Shown here in pieces: positions 21,945 through 33,227 of a stretch of DNA of 64,000 nt. The stretch's first letter is position 1. Each line of letters starts with the position of its first letter. Source of the stretch: Nephrocerus scutellatus (taxonomy: Eukaryota; Arthropoda; Insecta; Diptera; Pipunculidae); contig OX352762.1 in assembly GCA_947095585.1 (NCBI GenBank), positions 91,507,749-91,571,748 of the forward strand, written 5' to 3'. The notes beneath the pieces were generated by a model that had not been told where the DNA came from, searched no databases, and saw only the letters and a list, made by a program, of their open reading frames with translations. The position numbers were made by a program, and so were the translations under genes.

Positions 21945-24062
21945 AGTTCCCGTTTCCCGGGAAAAAAAATTAAAATTCCCGGAATGATCGGGATTTTTGG
22001 CTTACATTTTGGAGCTATAATTTTTCAAATAGTGCCACTAATATTTTTTTATTTCATCTGCATATGCCTGCTCAAAACACACTATACATAAGTTTTTTAT
22101 AAATTTATTGCGTACTAACAAGGACAATAATTGAAAACATACCAAGAAATGCCCATGTAAATAGCCTACATTTTCAAACAAAGTAAGACAGTTCAAAAAA
22201 ATCACGCATAGGTCTTTCATACATTTATTATACATTGGCAAGGACAGTCAAGGACATTAAAACATACACACGTAATAAGCCCAGTTTTTCAAACAAAGTC
22301 TAGTGTTTAGGATGTACATGTTATTCTATAAATTCGTATCTACAAATGATGCAAAAATATTCCAGCTGCACGATCTTAATAACTGGAATTTCTTTACAAC
22401 GCTGTAAAGAAATATCGGTGTGATTATGTTGGCATTTAAAAGCAGTTTTTTGTCAATACGAGTAGAATTTGGTTTATTATACAAATTCAATATATCCCTG
22501 GAACCTTGACTATGGAGGATTTTTCTTAACTAAAGAAAAAGGAAACGAAAAAGCAAAATGTTGAAAATGTGTTAATAAATAAGTAAGTTGCAAGGGATCA
22601 TCAACGAGCGGACTAATACGACATTTGCAGCATGTTCATTAAACAAACTTGTTGAAACGAAATGTAGAAGATGAGGAAGACCAAGTTTCGGGTCCAAGCA
22701 ACAAAGGAAAACTTTAACCAAAGTGACTATTATTGAACCTATAATATCATTTACGAAAAAACAATCTATGGCAGAATTGTGGCAAGACTTGCAGCCGTTG
22801 ATGGATTTTCAATTCATGGAATATCTAAAAGCGAACTTATACGGCAAGCGCTTAAAGATAAAGGTAAAAATAATGCGATGCAATTAATTCATGATTTTTA
22901 CGAAGTTGCCAAATGTGAAGTAAAAGCAAAAATAAATCGCATAGAGACACAACTTCATGCGGAAAGTTAAGCCTCAGATTAGATAAATGGACAAGCTTAC
23001 GAAACTGGCACTACCTTAACATAAATATTCATTTTAATAAAGAATACGTAAATTTAGGACTGGTAAAAATTGAAGGAAGTTGCTCTGCTGATAAAACAGT
23101 AGAATTTGTTAAGACAAAGCTATGTGATTTTGACATATGTACATTTATCCTATGTAGTAGCAACAACTACCGATGGTGCTGCCGTCATTGTCAAATTTGG
23201 AAGATTATCTGGATACATCCACCAACAATGCTTTAATCACGGCATTCATTTAGCTGTTATTTGTTTTATTTATAAGAAAGATGAAGATATCAATCCTAGT
23301 CCTGATGAAATAGAAATAATTGGAAATGAGCATAACACGGCTCCCGATAATTTTTCTGAGTCTGAAGGCAGCGATGACCGAAGCGACGATGATACTATAA
23401 CCCCAAGATGTGAACGTGATAATATTAATGGTGCGTTGTCAATGGAAAGAAAAATTGTAAAGTTCTTTAAACTTTCACCAAAGAGAAACTCCATTTTACA
23501 AGAACCATGTCAAAGAAAAGCACGGAGTTGAACTAAGTTTTCTACTAGATTGCAAGACTAGGTGGAATAGCAATTTTGGAACTTTTGTCTATTTGTATTA
23601 AAGAACGAAGGAACTAAGATCTTGTCTCATTAGCAAAATACCCTCAAACACTTTATTTACAATCTACTGCTACAGCCGACTCGCCTACGTCTTCAAAATC
23701 TTTAATAATTCGTTATGTTCAACTGACTACCAGTAGATTATTTCGTAAAGAGGTAGACTGCATTTAAATTGAAAACGCAGACCAAAGAGAATATTTATCC
23801 GGGGAAGATAGTCAAACATTGAATTCGAATATAACTGAAAGATTGACTAGTGCTATAAATGCAGTAATGCAATAATGAAAATACAGCCTACTTCAATTGA
23901 ATTCAATTCAGCTTCGTCAAAAATTTGTACCAGAAAAAGATCGTGATTGAGTGATGATTACCCGCTTAATTGCCTTTTTTTTGAAAACTTATACCCGAGA
24001 TTCCCGGGAAATTTAATTATAAATTCTCGAGTCCCGGAAACAAAAAATAGCCGGGAAATGAT
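21945..24062 (+). mobile_element. hAT-type DNA transposon, decayed
   Basis: The transposase remnant at 22540-23900 is bracketed by GC-rich subterminal motifs in inverted orientation. On the left are TTCCCGTTTCCCGGGAAAA and ATTCCCGGAATGATCGGG (21946-22002). On the right are ATTCCCGGGAAATTTAAT, GTCCCGGAAAC and GCCGGGAAATG (24000-24060). The exact terminal repeats and the 8-bp duplication expected of hAT elements were not resolved by eye. Confidence 0.65.
22540..23900 (+). pseudogene. hAT transposase pseudogene
   Basis: Segments are in several frames. The region at 22779-22967 reads RIVARLAAVDGFSIHGISKS and ELIRQALKD. A following piece reads LRLDKWTSLRNWHYLNINIH with breaks. The 23150-23340 piece reads VATTTDGAAVIVKFGRLSG, where the aspartate of TTDGA is the conserved catalytic acid, and HQQCFNHGIHLAV, the CxxH motif of hAT transposases. 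An acidic insert follows (about 23280-23420), then KFFKLSPKRN and a TRWNS motif (23562-23580). Stops and frameshifts run throughout. The family matches hAT proteins with BED-type N-termini; no zinc finger was seen here. Confidence 0.85.
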
Positions 24063-24375
24063 ACCCTCTCATTGTTGGGTAATGTTTTTTTCGTTCTTTG
24101 GCTTAGTGTCGCTCTATTCACATGTAGCAAGCAGATAGATGTTCAGATAGAATATTGAACTTTTGATATAACATTAAATAAAAGGAAAAAAATTAAGACA
24201 ACGAACGTTTGGATGTAATGTAAGAAAAATACAAGAATTAACTTAATGTTGCTAGAAAATCCTGAATCTAAATATTTAGTTTGGAGATTTTGTATTTGAT
24301 CTTCAATACATAGATATTGCAATAACAATATTGTGAGTTAATCATATACGTTTAATCTAAAGAAGGGTTAATATA
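24063..24375. other. No recognisable gene
   Basis: AT-rich spacer between the hAT and the mariner-type element. Confidence 0.4.
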
Positions 24376-25680
24376 CAGGGTGTCCGCCGGGAAGGTATAC
24401 TACTTTGTTTGTTTATAATTTTTGTTTAACTGAAAGAGAATGGATCTTATATTGATAAATGTTTTATTTAATGTCGGCAATTATGTACGGAATACAATAT
24501 CAGATAAATGTCCGCCTCTGTTAGCCTCACAAATGCGAGCCCTTTTGAGCACATTTTTCATTACATTCTCACACATTTCACGCGGTATTTCATTAATTTC
24601 ATCACGAATATTTTGTTTGAGTTGCTCAAGCGTTTCTGGTTTGTTTGCATAAGCCTTGCTTTTCAGACATCCCCACCAAAAGAAGTCCGGAGCAGTCAAA
24701 TCAGGCGACCGTGGAGGCCAATCAACATCACCATTTCTTGAAATAACTTGTTGTGGAAAGAGGTCTCGCAGTAATTCCATTGTAATCCTGGCTGTATGCG
24801 ATGTGACACCGTCTTGTTGATACCACATGTTAATCAAGCCCAAAGCATGCAGTTGTGGCGTTAAAAAGTTTTCAATCATATCACGATATCGCTCCCCATT
24901 CACAGTTACCGTTACGCCGTTTTCATTTTCAAAGAAGTAAGGTCCAATGATTCCTCCTGACCAAATTGCACACCCGACTGTCACTTTTAATGGATGTAAA
25001 GGTGACTGATGAATAATTTGAGGGTTTTCCATTGCCCAGACCCGACTATTCTGTTTATTCACATATCCGTTCAAATGAAAATGTGCCTCGTCACTCATTA
25101 TGATTTTTTCATGAAAATCGGGGTAGTCATGGGCGAGCTGTAACATGCTATTGGCATATGTACGGTGGCGTAAATGGTCTTGTGGAAGAAGCTCTTGTGT
25201 CAACTGAATCTTAAATGGAAACAAATGCAAATCCTTGTGCAAAATTGTGGCTAAACTTGTTCTTTGAAGACCAAGCTCCTGAGCACGGCGTCGAATTGAG
25301 GTTGATGGATTGTTTTGAACACTTTCTTGAGCAGCAGTAATGTTTTCAGCCGATCTTGCGGTACAGACCCTCTTTCTTCGAAATCATTCACTACACGATA
25401 AATAGTGCGTTTTGTTGGCACGTTGTTTCTCCCAAAAATTTCACGTAACTTTCTCATCGTCACAGTAATCGATGATTGATTTTGATAAAACGATTAAAAC
25501 ACGTTGGTTTATCGAATATTTTTCCATAATAAATTTGTTTATACGTTTGTTTGTCGTTTCGTATATCTCGGCTTCTACCAGTCAAAATTTGATGGGAATT
25601 GTTTTAAAACAATTGGTTAGCGCTCGGCTTGAGATGGCGTAATTTTTTCATTCATATAGGGGTTACTACCCCTGAGAAAA
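24376..25680 (-). mobile_element. Mariner-type (DD41D) transposon
   Basis: The left end has TATACAGGGTGTCCGCCG (24373-24390), where TA plus CAGGGTG is a common Tc1/mariner end. The opposite end is less certain; a CAGGGGTAG-like sequence on the minus strand near 25675 may be the partner. The transposase fills most of the element. Confidence 0.6.
24481..25528 (-). pseudogene. Mariner-type transposase, about 349 codons, two frameshifts
   Basis: The N-terminal frame starts at 25528 (MEKYSINQRV). A shift near 25500 leads to YQNQSSITVTMRKLREIFG and NVPTKRTIYRVVNDFEERGS, a helix-turn-helix region. A second shift near 25360 leads to ARSAENITAAQESVQNN. The catalytic region (25242-24481) is uninterrupted for 253 codons: first acid in IMSDEAHFHLNGYVNKQN, second in WYQQDGVTSHTAR, third in SPDLTAPDFFWWG. 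Forty-one residues separate the QQD aspartate from the aspartate of TAPD (36 if SPD is used), fitting DD41D (rosa-type). The C-terminus is ARICEANRGGHLSDIVF. Only two indels stand between this copy and an intact frame, so it is young relative to its neighbours. Confidence 0.9.
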
Positions 25681-26594
25681 CTGAAAAAATAATCAATCAA
25701 TGCATCGCTATCGATTTTTTTAAGCCTAAACGTTTGCAATGTAAAATGTGGTCTCGCTCGCTTTACTATCTTATTAGCAGGATGTGCTCTTTGTCAATAA
25801 TGTATTGATCATTATCAATAAATAACCAATTTTGGCAATAACTATTACTACATCGAAACCGTCTTAATCTAAATCACTCTACTTTCGATAACAATTAAAC
25901 TCTGATTACGAGTATTCTTCTGTAGTCAATAATCAGTTAAGCGATTGGAAAGTTCTCATTTCAACAATGCAACGTGTTGTTTACAACAATCCTTTGTATT
26001 TTTGTGTATTTACGCAGTAGTATTTTTAATGTATTTGCACTGTAATTACATACTATTATAATGCAACTTATACCTTATTCACTGTTTTTAAGGTGCATTA
26101 AAGCTAAGTCTTTTATTTTCTTAGGTATGTAAATTTAAACCAAACGAATGTGAACGCTATTTATAATCATCTTAGGAAATGTACCAAAACTTTTATCGGA
26201 AAATACTGCACATGAAAAATACAGAAAAGGAATGTCTATCCTTTCTACACTTTTGCAATGCTGAAAATAATCTACCTCTTCCGTTGAGGTTTGTCGACGG
26301 CTCGCGGCAGAAGGTTAGTTTTTTGTGACAAAAAATAACTCATAGCTCATTCATAAGTTTGCTTCTTGTCGGAGTTTACTTGTTACATTTGTGGTTGTTC
26401 AAAATTTTGGAATAACTTTAACGAAGCGTGAAGACGTTTTTAAGATTATTTTATTTTTATTCAAACAAAAGTAACAAATTCTTATTAAAGCGGAGAAGAA
26501 AAATGAGCTAAGAAACAAAAACTAAATTAAATTAAAAGGAAAAATACTTTCAAAGTCAACATTTCACAAATCACATAAAATAATTTTTTATGGG
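25681..26594. other. No recognisable gene
   Basis: AT-rich. Nothing identified. Confidence 0.4.
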
Positions 26595-26900
26595 TCCTCT
26601 TGGCTTTAATAGAAGTTTGTATTTCCTCCAAGATTGTTGATTAAAGCAGAAATTTGTCTGGGCATACCTCGAACGAGATTCCTTCTAACGGTATCGTCCC
26701 CGTTCCTCGGTTAGAGCCGCTGAGAGTCCCTGGAAGGGCAGATCGCAACCCCATCCTTTTTTCTATCATACCCCCAACGTTTTTGATGCGTCCGTATCTA
26801 GGATCTTTTCATGCCAATGCATTGCATCGAATCCGATTTCTTGAAGGTATTTAGTAACGAACCTGGCGATGTTGTACTGTTTTTCCGTGCAAAGAAATTT
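26595..26900 (-). pseudogene. Tc1-like transposase C-terminal remnant
   Basis: The minus strand reads RIKNVGGMIEKR (compare IENVWG..EKR of Tc1 proteins) in one frame. In another frame it reads DDTVRRNLVRGMPRQISALI and NNLGG, the usual Tc1 ending (SMPRR...VI...GG). Several frameshifts are present. The catalytic core is not recognisable. Confidence 0.5.
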
Positions 26901-28299
26901 CTATCTAGAAATTTTCTTGCAAGTCAACTGTAGCCAAAGAGTACCTCTCACCTTTTCAACTCTATGACATACATATAGTGATGGCAATCAAAATCGACAA
27001 ATCAGCAAATTTCACCCGACGTTACTTATGCTTTACCCTGAGGCTTGGAACAAGACCAGCTGCACATTTAGCTGTGGTCTCTGTGATAGCTCAACTACTG
27101 TTTGGTGTCGACATCGAAGCCTTTAAAGGACCAAATATCGGTCATCCCTTGCATAAGTTTGCTATCTTTTGAAATTAGAATTTATTAATACTATGTATTA
27201 TCGGTTGATTTTGTTATTCTGATAGGTATCATTAATTTTGTATGTTTAGTTTTTATCTTTACGATGCATTTGTATAATTATTCTTTATGTCTATGTATGT
27301 ATAAAAAAGCTCTAACTAACGAATGGCAGCTTCGATTGTAAAGCGTAGATATATGGACTGTAGGTTACATTTCGAGTTCGAGTTAATTATGGATGTTATG
27401 AAAAACATAAAATTCTCCAAATAAAATGATTTTTAATTTTTTTATTAAATTTATATTAGGCTAAGTGAAAGAATTTCGATTTCGATAGTGTGTAAATTTT
27501 TGAACAAATACATACACTTTTTTATGGTGTTAAATATCCTCTAAATATAGACACTAGAATGATAGCATGAAGTGCTTTTATGACGTGTCGTGTGAGCCAG
27601 TGAGCCAGCTAGTCGTAACAGATTGTTGGAAAGTTCATTATTGTCACACAATAACTTTCTAACTTTTCTTAAAACATTTAGTTTATTCTGGCACCCAAAA
27701 CATATCTATATATTATATGGTATGGCAGTAGGTCTATTCTACACAAACTATTTCGGTCACTTTAAAGGGGATACAGTATATCTACTAAACAAATTTTCTT
27801 TTCAACAAAAAGTTTTAATTAATTATTAAAAAAAATATATTACTGCCTTGTTTTGTTGCGAACAAAATGAAATATTTAACATTTAATTCAGTTATTGGTA
27901 TACCTTGAAATTAACGTTGAAAATTTTACTATCGTAAGCACCGTGCGTACGCAAATTGTATTAATTTACAATGCAAGATATATTTACTCGCCCACCTGGT
28001 GTTTTTTTTTTCATTTATGTTGGGCTTACGGATGTATAAACGGTAATTTCGGTCTAATTATTTCTGATCCCGTATTGTATATGCAAATACACTGGAATAT
28101 AGATGCACACAAACATTTATAAAATTTAATTTTAATTTAATTTTAACGCAAAACACATATTGTCATACGAGTATGTCATGTGGATGTGGTTGAATACTGG
28201 CGGCAAGCATTATAGTCAGTAGTTGCGGACTAGGCGAACAAACAGCATCGAAATTAGAGGCATAGAAGTACCTACTACATTTCACAGAATATAAAAACT
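26901..28299. other. No recognisable gene
   Basis: Nothing identified. The plus frame at 26978-27172 has no family motif. Confidence 0.4.
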
Positions 28300-29200
28300 T
28301 AATTATTGTTTCCAAAGGGTGAGCAATTTAAAAGTTTGTTTTATAACTGCTATAAAATGAGTATATATCAATATTGTTTGGAAATTTTTTGTTGTGAAGG
28401 TCGGAATCTCCGATTTAATAATGAAAAACAGTTTCGTTCATGTGGCTTCACCTGCTGGCCTTACAGTATGAGGCCTGTGAGTACAGTTTTCAAGAACTGT
28501 TTCGATCACTTCGGCACCTGTCTCGCGAATAACAGTCGCAATGTTGTGTTTGAATTTTCTCTGGATTATCCATATAACATCTATCCTTAACGGCACCCCC
28601 TAGAAAAAGTCCATCGGCGTCAAATCGCAGCTCCGCGTAGGCCAATTGACATCTACGAAATGGCTAACTATTCGGTTGGCAAATTTGGCGCGCAAGAGAT
28701 CGATTATCAGTCGGCTTGAAATACACTTCGGCTGAAAATATTTTTCGACCAAAATCGACGTCATTATCAAGCTGCCCACGCAGAGAACTGATATCGAAGT
28801 GAATGGTCATTTGCTTTCAACTCCTGTGCAGTGTTCTGCTAAGACTGGTAAGACTATTAGCCAGTTGTTGCGATTGGCGTCGAGGTTATGTCGATGGATT
28901 CTGTCCGACACTATGGGCCACAGCCGCAATATTCTCGGGCGTGCAACCTGTCCGAGATTAAGGACCTCTTCTGTTATCCAATAGCTAGCCTTTCTCACGA
29001 ACTTTCTTCACCACTTTTAACAGAAGCGGTTCCGCTTGGCGCTCTTTCACGACCCATATTTCTTTTCAAAATTCGCACGGTTTCGGCTACAACAACACTG
29101 ACATTGAAAATAAGTTTTCAATATTTCGAAACGCTCCTCAAGCGAAAACATGATTGTTGCGTGCTGTGGAATCAGACCGACTAACTGTCAAAATTTCAAG
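28300..29200 (-). pseudogene. Mariner-type transposase remnant (DLTPMDFF family)
   Basis: The minus strand encodes VDVNWPTRSCDLTPMDFF around 28655-28600, the third catalytic block of this transposase group. C-terminal pieces follow: IATVIRETGAEVIETVLENC and VRPAGEAT (compare RASRGGH). The upstream piece (28998-28807) reads KASYWITEEVLNLGQVARP and is less clear. It is fragmentary with many shifts. It is a different copy from the elements at 24.4 and 44.7 kb. Confidence 0.65.
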
Positions 29201-29669
29201 CAAATCGTTCAAAAAAAAAAGTTGCCATAGCCTATGATTTAAAAACAAACCAGTAGATTTAGTTCTTCTTTAAAATTCAAATCATTTAATAAAAGCAGCG
29301 GATGCATGTTTCTGCAGTTAGCGTGTTTATTGCGTTTTTTTTGTGCAGGTTTTACGAACATTTTCCCTTTTTTTGACAAGGGAGCAAGTGAGCTTGGTAG
29401 CCAATTGCTTGCCATTAGCTCAAATTAAGATTATATTCGTGCAAAATTTACGTGAAGATTTTACAGCACATGCTTTCCACTTCTACAGCGGCTGTGTCAC
29501 AACAAACAGCATTAGGTTGGAGAAAATATGACAGCCGAGAATAAATGAAAATAAGTCTCTAGTTTAGTTTATTCATTAATTGATCCATAAATCTAATATT
29601 ATAATTTGACAACAATTGACAACAAAAATCCTACCAGAATTTTTCGCACGTTCGGTTTTTTTTTATATT
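29201..29669. other. No recognisable gene
   Basis: Nothing identified. Confidence 0.35.
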
Positions 29670-29855
29670 TGGTGTGGTAGTGGTTAGTACGTTGCCCTGC
29701 TGAGCGCGAGGCTCGAAGTTCGAATCCCAGAAAAACACCACAAATCTGTTATAGGTACGTTCCTACCTCTCGCAAATGTCTGACCAACGTCTGAGAATAA
29801 TAAGTAAGCTAACCGCAGTTAGCTTAAATCATATCCGAGAAACGCTATTGGAAAA
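29670..29855 (+). mobile_element. tRNA-derived SINE, copy 4 (second head type)
   Basis: The head has GTGTGGTAGTGGTTAGTACG (A-box region) and GAAGTTCGAATCCCAG (B box). The body has AAAAACACCACAA, TTCCTACCTCTCGCAAATG, CTGAGAATAATAAG and a truncated end near ATATCCGAGAAACG. The ATT tail is absent or lost. It shares its head type with the copy at 9.1 kb. Confidence 0.75.
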
Positions 29856-29884
29856 ATGGAGCGTCTAATTGGAAAACTTTGATA

Positions 29885-30910
29885 TAAATTATAGATTAGT
29901 GGCAACGTTTTTCAGCAACATTTTTGCAGTGGGACAGACGGGCGTTGATTCCGACCTAGCCCTGCAGATTCGTTGCCTTCAATTCTTTGATGGCCACATC
30001 CGATTTTCACCCTGTTATTTCTGGCAAGAGATTTCAGTGTATCGTACCAGCTGATTTAGAGTCCATTAGTTTTGACGACAACACTTTAGGTGCTGCCTGG
30101 CTATCTGAAAAGATATATATCTTTGCGCACATAATACCTTTACGAAGGTTTTGCCTAGCGCATATCTCAAGGGCATGGATTTCCGCCTGGAAACGTGTGG
30201 GACACTTTCCTATAGGTATCGAGACTTTGGGGTTGGGTCCAAAGACGCCAGCTCCAACCCCGTTTTCCATCTGCGATCCACCTGTGAACCAGACCAGACC
30301 TCTTGCATCCAGTGCCGAAAAACCATTAGGCCAGTTTCCACGATCCAATTTTTCTACCTTTTTTTTCTACCTCAAATAATTTTTCAAAACAGTACTCCCT
30401 GACCATGATATTGGGGATAGTGCAAAACATGTCCCTATCTGGAATTGAGTCAAGGACCAAGTGTCCCACATGGTCACCTGGTTTGTACTTGTATTTTAGC
30501 TGCAGCTTAGTAGAGCGCATCTAGCGGTCGTCTTCCTTATGAAGATTTTTAAGGAAGGAAGCCAAACGACAGCTTCTAAAACTGCCGTAGAGCAGGTACT
30601 TGTAGCACCCTTGATACCGAGACAGGCAATTCTTTGGAGCTTCAGACGCTAAGTTGCCGTTATCCGTGAATAATTATTGACCTTAAGTTCAACCGTAAGG
30701 GCGTCTACTGGCCCACACGTCAATGGTGGGCTTGATATAGTTTCAGTTAAGCCGTTTATTTAGGATGACGCCGAGGTATTTAACATCACTGGAATAATCT
30801 AAAGTTGTGTTTGATAGTGATAGGTCCTAAATTGCCAGTCATCTCTTTGTGATAGGCACTAGAACGGTTTTGCAAGGACTGATGGATAGTCTTTCTTTGC
30901 TGCACCATTC
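29885..30910 (-). mobile_element. LOA-like LINE copy 3, RT end plus RNase H
   Basis: The RT C-terminal region (about 30910-30700) reads CKTVLVPITKR and VKYLGVILNKRLN. A linker frame (30520-30326) follows. The RNase H domain (30348-30034, then to about 29890) has VWFTGGSQMENGVGAGVFG, FQAEIHALEICARQ, IFSDSQAAPKVL and GHQRIEGNESADL. The aspartate usual in the first block (TDGS) is glycine here, while the glutamate of QAEIHA and the aspartate of SDSQA remain. Stops and frameshifts make it non-functional. RNase H after RT fits LOA or I-type LINEs. Confidence 0.82.
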
Positions 30911-31395
30911 TAATTATTGGTATATATGCAAATTGTCGAAAATTTTCAAGTATTTATTTTGGTATAAAATATTAAAATATTTAAACATTTTTCGATGACT
31001 ACAGCTTAGAATTTACTAAACACTTAATTCACTTGTTGTCTCTCTCTGTAGATTTTTAATATATTCTGATATTCAAGATATAAAGTACATTCATTTTTTT
31101 TGCTTTGGTTTAAAATTTAAGAAGATAATACTATCGGAGAAATGGAAATGGCACCTGATCACGCAAACATAATCTGTGTACGGTAATCATTTTTAATATT
31201 TTGTTTGGGTTAATTTTGCCCGAATTTTAGTTGCCGAGTTTTGTTTTTAGTCAAATCTCGACAACTGATAAATGGTACTGAAACCGTCACACTTGTTATG
31301 TTCTTTAAATAAATATTTTTATTTGTGAAAATCGTGGTGAAAATTAAAAAAATAAGAAAATTAGAAAAAAATGTTTTTTTTCCTAATTTATATTT
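30911..31395. other. No recognisable gene
   Basis: AT-rich. Nothing identified. Confidence 0.4.
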
Positions 31396-31870
31396 TTACT
31401 AGCTGAAGTGGCCGGCGTTGTTCGTAGCTTCATTACCCACCCATAGCCCCCATCACCACCTATCCACGCCTTCTCCTCTCCTCCACATTCGAACTAAAGG
31501 ATTCGAATTCTATTATATTCGCTACTAAATACTTTTCGTAACAATCTGGTTGTACTTTCGGAAATGCTCTTAGAGAGTAACTTTACTATTCTGTAGATGA
31601 TTAGACAGTTTATAGGCAAACTTATTAAACCGTAAATATAATATGAATATATTTTCAATAGACAGACGAAGAAAAAAATTTATACAAACGGATAAACGAC
31701 AGATAGAACAACAATTTGGCAAATAGGCAGAGAAACACTCACAGAAAGATGAAAACTAATAGAAAAAAGGAAAGCACAGCCAGAAAGAAAGGCTAACGAA
31801 CGGACAAGACAGGAAGAAAGGCTAATGAAGGGACAAACAGGAAGACAGGCAGAAAAATAGTCGAATAGAA
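31396..31870. repeat. Possible decayed repeat with GACA/GAAA-rich tract
   Basis: The stretch starts with TTACTAGCTGAAGTGGCCGG and CGTTGTTCGTAGC, a phrase like those at the ends of dispersed insect repeats. A purine-rich tract at about 31660-31860 has many GACA, CAGAAAG and GGCAGA words. The family is not identified. Confidence 0.35.
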
Positions 31871-31958
31871 GTAATGTTAATAATTTTAACTACCGAAATA
31901 AGAAGCTTTGACTTTTAAATGAAACTTCCATTAAAGGAAATATTAATTATGTTTGCAG

Positions 31959-32400
31959 GCGACACCTGAAGAAGTAACAGACGAAATCCAAAGAGTTCTT
32001 ACGTCAGTTGACCAAAACTTAACTGACGGAGTTGGTGCTAGCAAGTATAACACGTAGAAGGAAATAAAGAAGGCAGAAAGAAAGTGCCGACCATAAATCT
32101 AGATGAGTATATAAAAGTATTTATTAAATCATCAACCAAATACCATGTAACATTTTCCATAATAGAATCGTTTTTTGATGCACTCTAAGAGTATTTGATA
32201 TCGATCCACCTACTAGCGTACGATACAGCGAGAGACAATAATAATGCCTTTAATTCGAAGCGCATGACGGGAGTAAGTTAGTAGAGAAGTTGACCAAATA
32301 CCAAAACTCAAAGGTCAGGCACATGTTGATATCGAAAGTGAAGTGAAGGACCAAATGATGAAGATGGACGATGAGGGGCTCAGAAGAATCATGCATTGAG
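31959..32400 (+). other. Coding-like fragments of unknown origin
   Basis: After an acceptor-like GTTTGCAG (31952-31959) an open block encodes ATPEEVTDEIQRVLTSVDQN and LTDGVGASKYNT before TAG. A second clean block (about 32282-32399) encodes DQIPKLKGQAHVDIESEVK and DQMMKMDDEGLRRIMH before TGA. Both read like protein, but I recognise no family. Either exons or an unknown transposon gene are possible. Confidence 0.3.
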
Positions 32401-32606
32401 TGACATTAAACGTGTCAAGCCTCCTGTGAAACGATAGTCTTCACAAGGCAGTAAGTAAGTGTTTGGATGGTTGGTTTTTGTTATTAGAAATGTCGGCCCA
32501 TGCACGGTTTTCATCAAGAAAATAAAACAAACGGGGTGTCGGATATGGTAAAATGATATAAAAGAATATTACAAAAAAAAAATTCATTTTTGCTTTTAAT
32601 AGAAGT

Positions 32607-32775
32607 ACAAAAATAGGACTCCCCATAAATTAACACACGCAACTAAAATACGGCCGACAATTTTAGATGCTTCGTCAGCGTCAGCCATAAATTTCAAAGC
32701 GTCCGAAACTGCTGAGATTGCAGCGAAAGCCCCAATATCGTGCAACTTTGCTAATAATGCATTCTTTTTGATGCT
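32607..32775 (-). other. Coding-like alanine-rich fragment of unknown origin
   Basis: The minus strand is open for about 56 codons, encoding KKNALLAKLHDIGAFAAISA, VSDALKFMADADEASKIVGR and ILVACVNLWGVLF, then TAA. There is no methionine start and no family recognised. It is separate from the plus-strand fragments at 31.96-32.4 kb. Confidence 0.3.
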
Positions 32776-33227
32776 TTATTGAAATCAGAACCATCATCGA
32801 AATTAGAAGACTTGAACAGAGGAGTCGAATATAGAACAGCAAAAATGAACCTTTGCCTTTATAAAAACTGTATGAAAAATGTTCACATAAAAAAGTTTTT
32901 ATTTTATTTTTATTTTGTTAAATTCTGAACTTGTACTATCACTGTGGCAGAGTAAAGTAGTCACACAAACACGCAAAATTATATTGATTTGCATATTTGT
33001 ACAATTTTCCGTCATGGCTTTGGCCGTTACGAATACTTTTATTTGCGCGTGTATTCGTACAAGGTTTCTTCCTACTTGTTGGCAGACAATACGTGACCCA
33101 ATTTTCAGCAATAGACTGACTAGACGCATATTCGGTGGGCATATTTAAGTCTGAAATATGCGCCTGGAGGGCTATTACACTTTATTTACCAATTGGGAAC
33201 AGTTCAAAATCGATAGATAAAAATATC
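32776..33227. other. No recognisable gene
   Basis: Nothing identified. Confidence 0.4.

Noticed and set aside
27600..29600. A host gene in the 27.6-29.6 kb region
   Set aside because: The only protein-like text is the mariner-type remnant at 28.3-29.2 kb; the other frames carry no motif or splice context.
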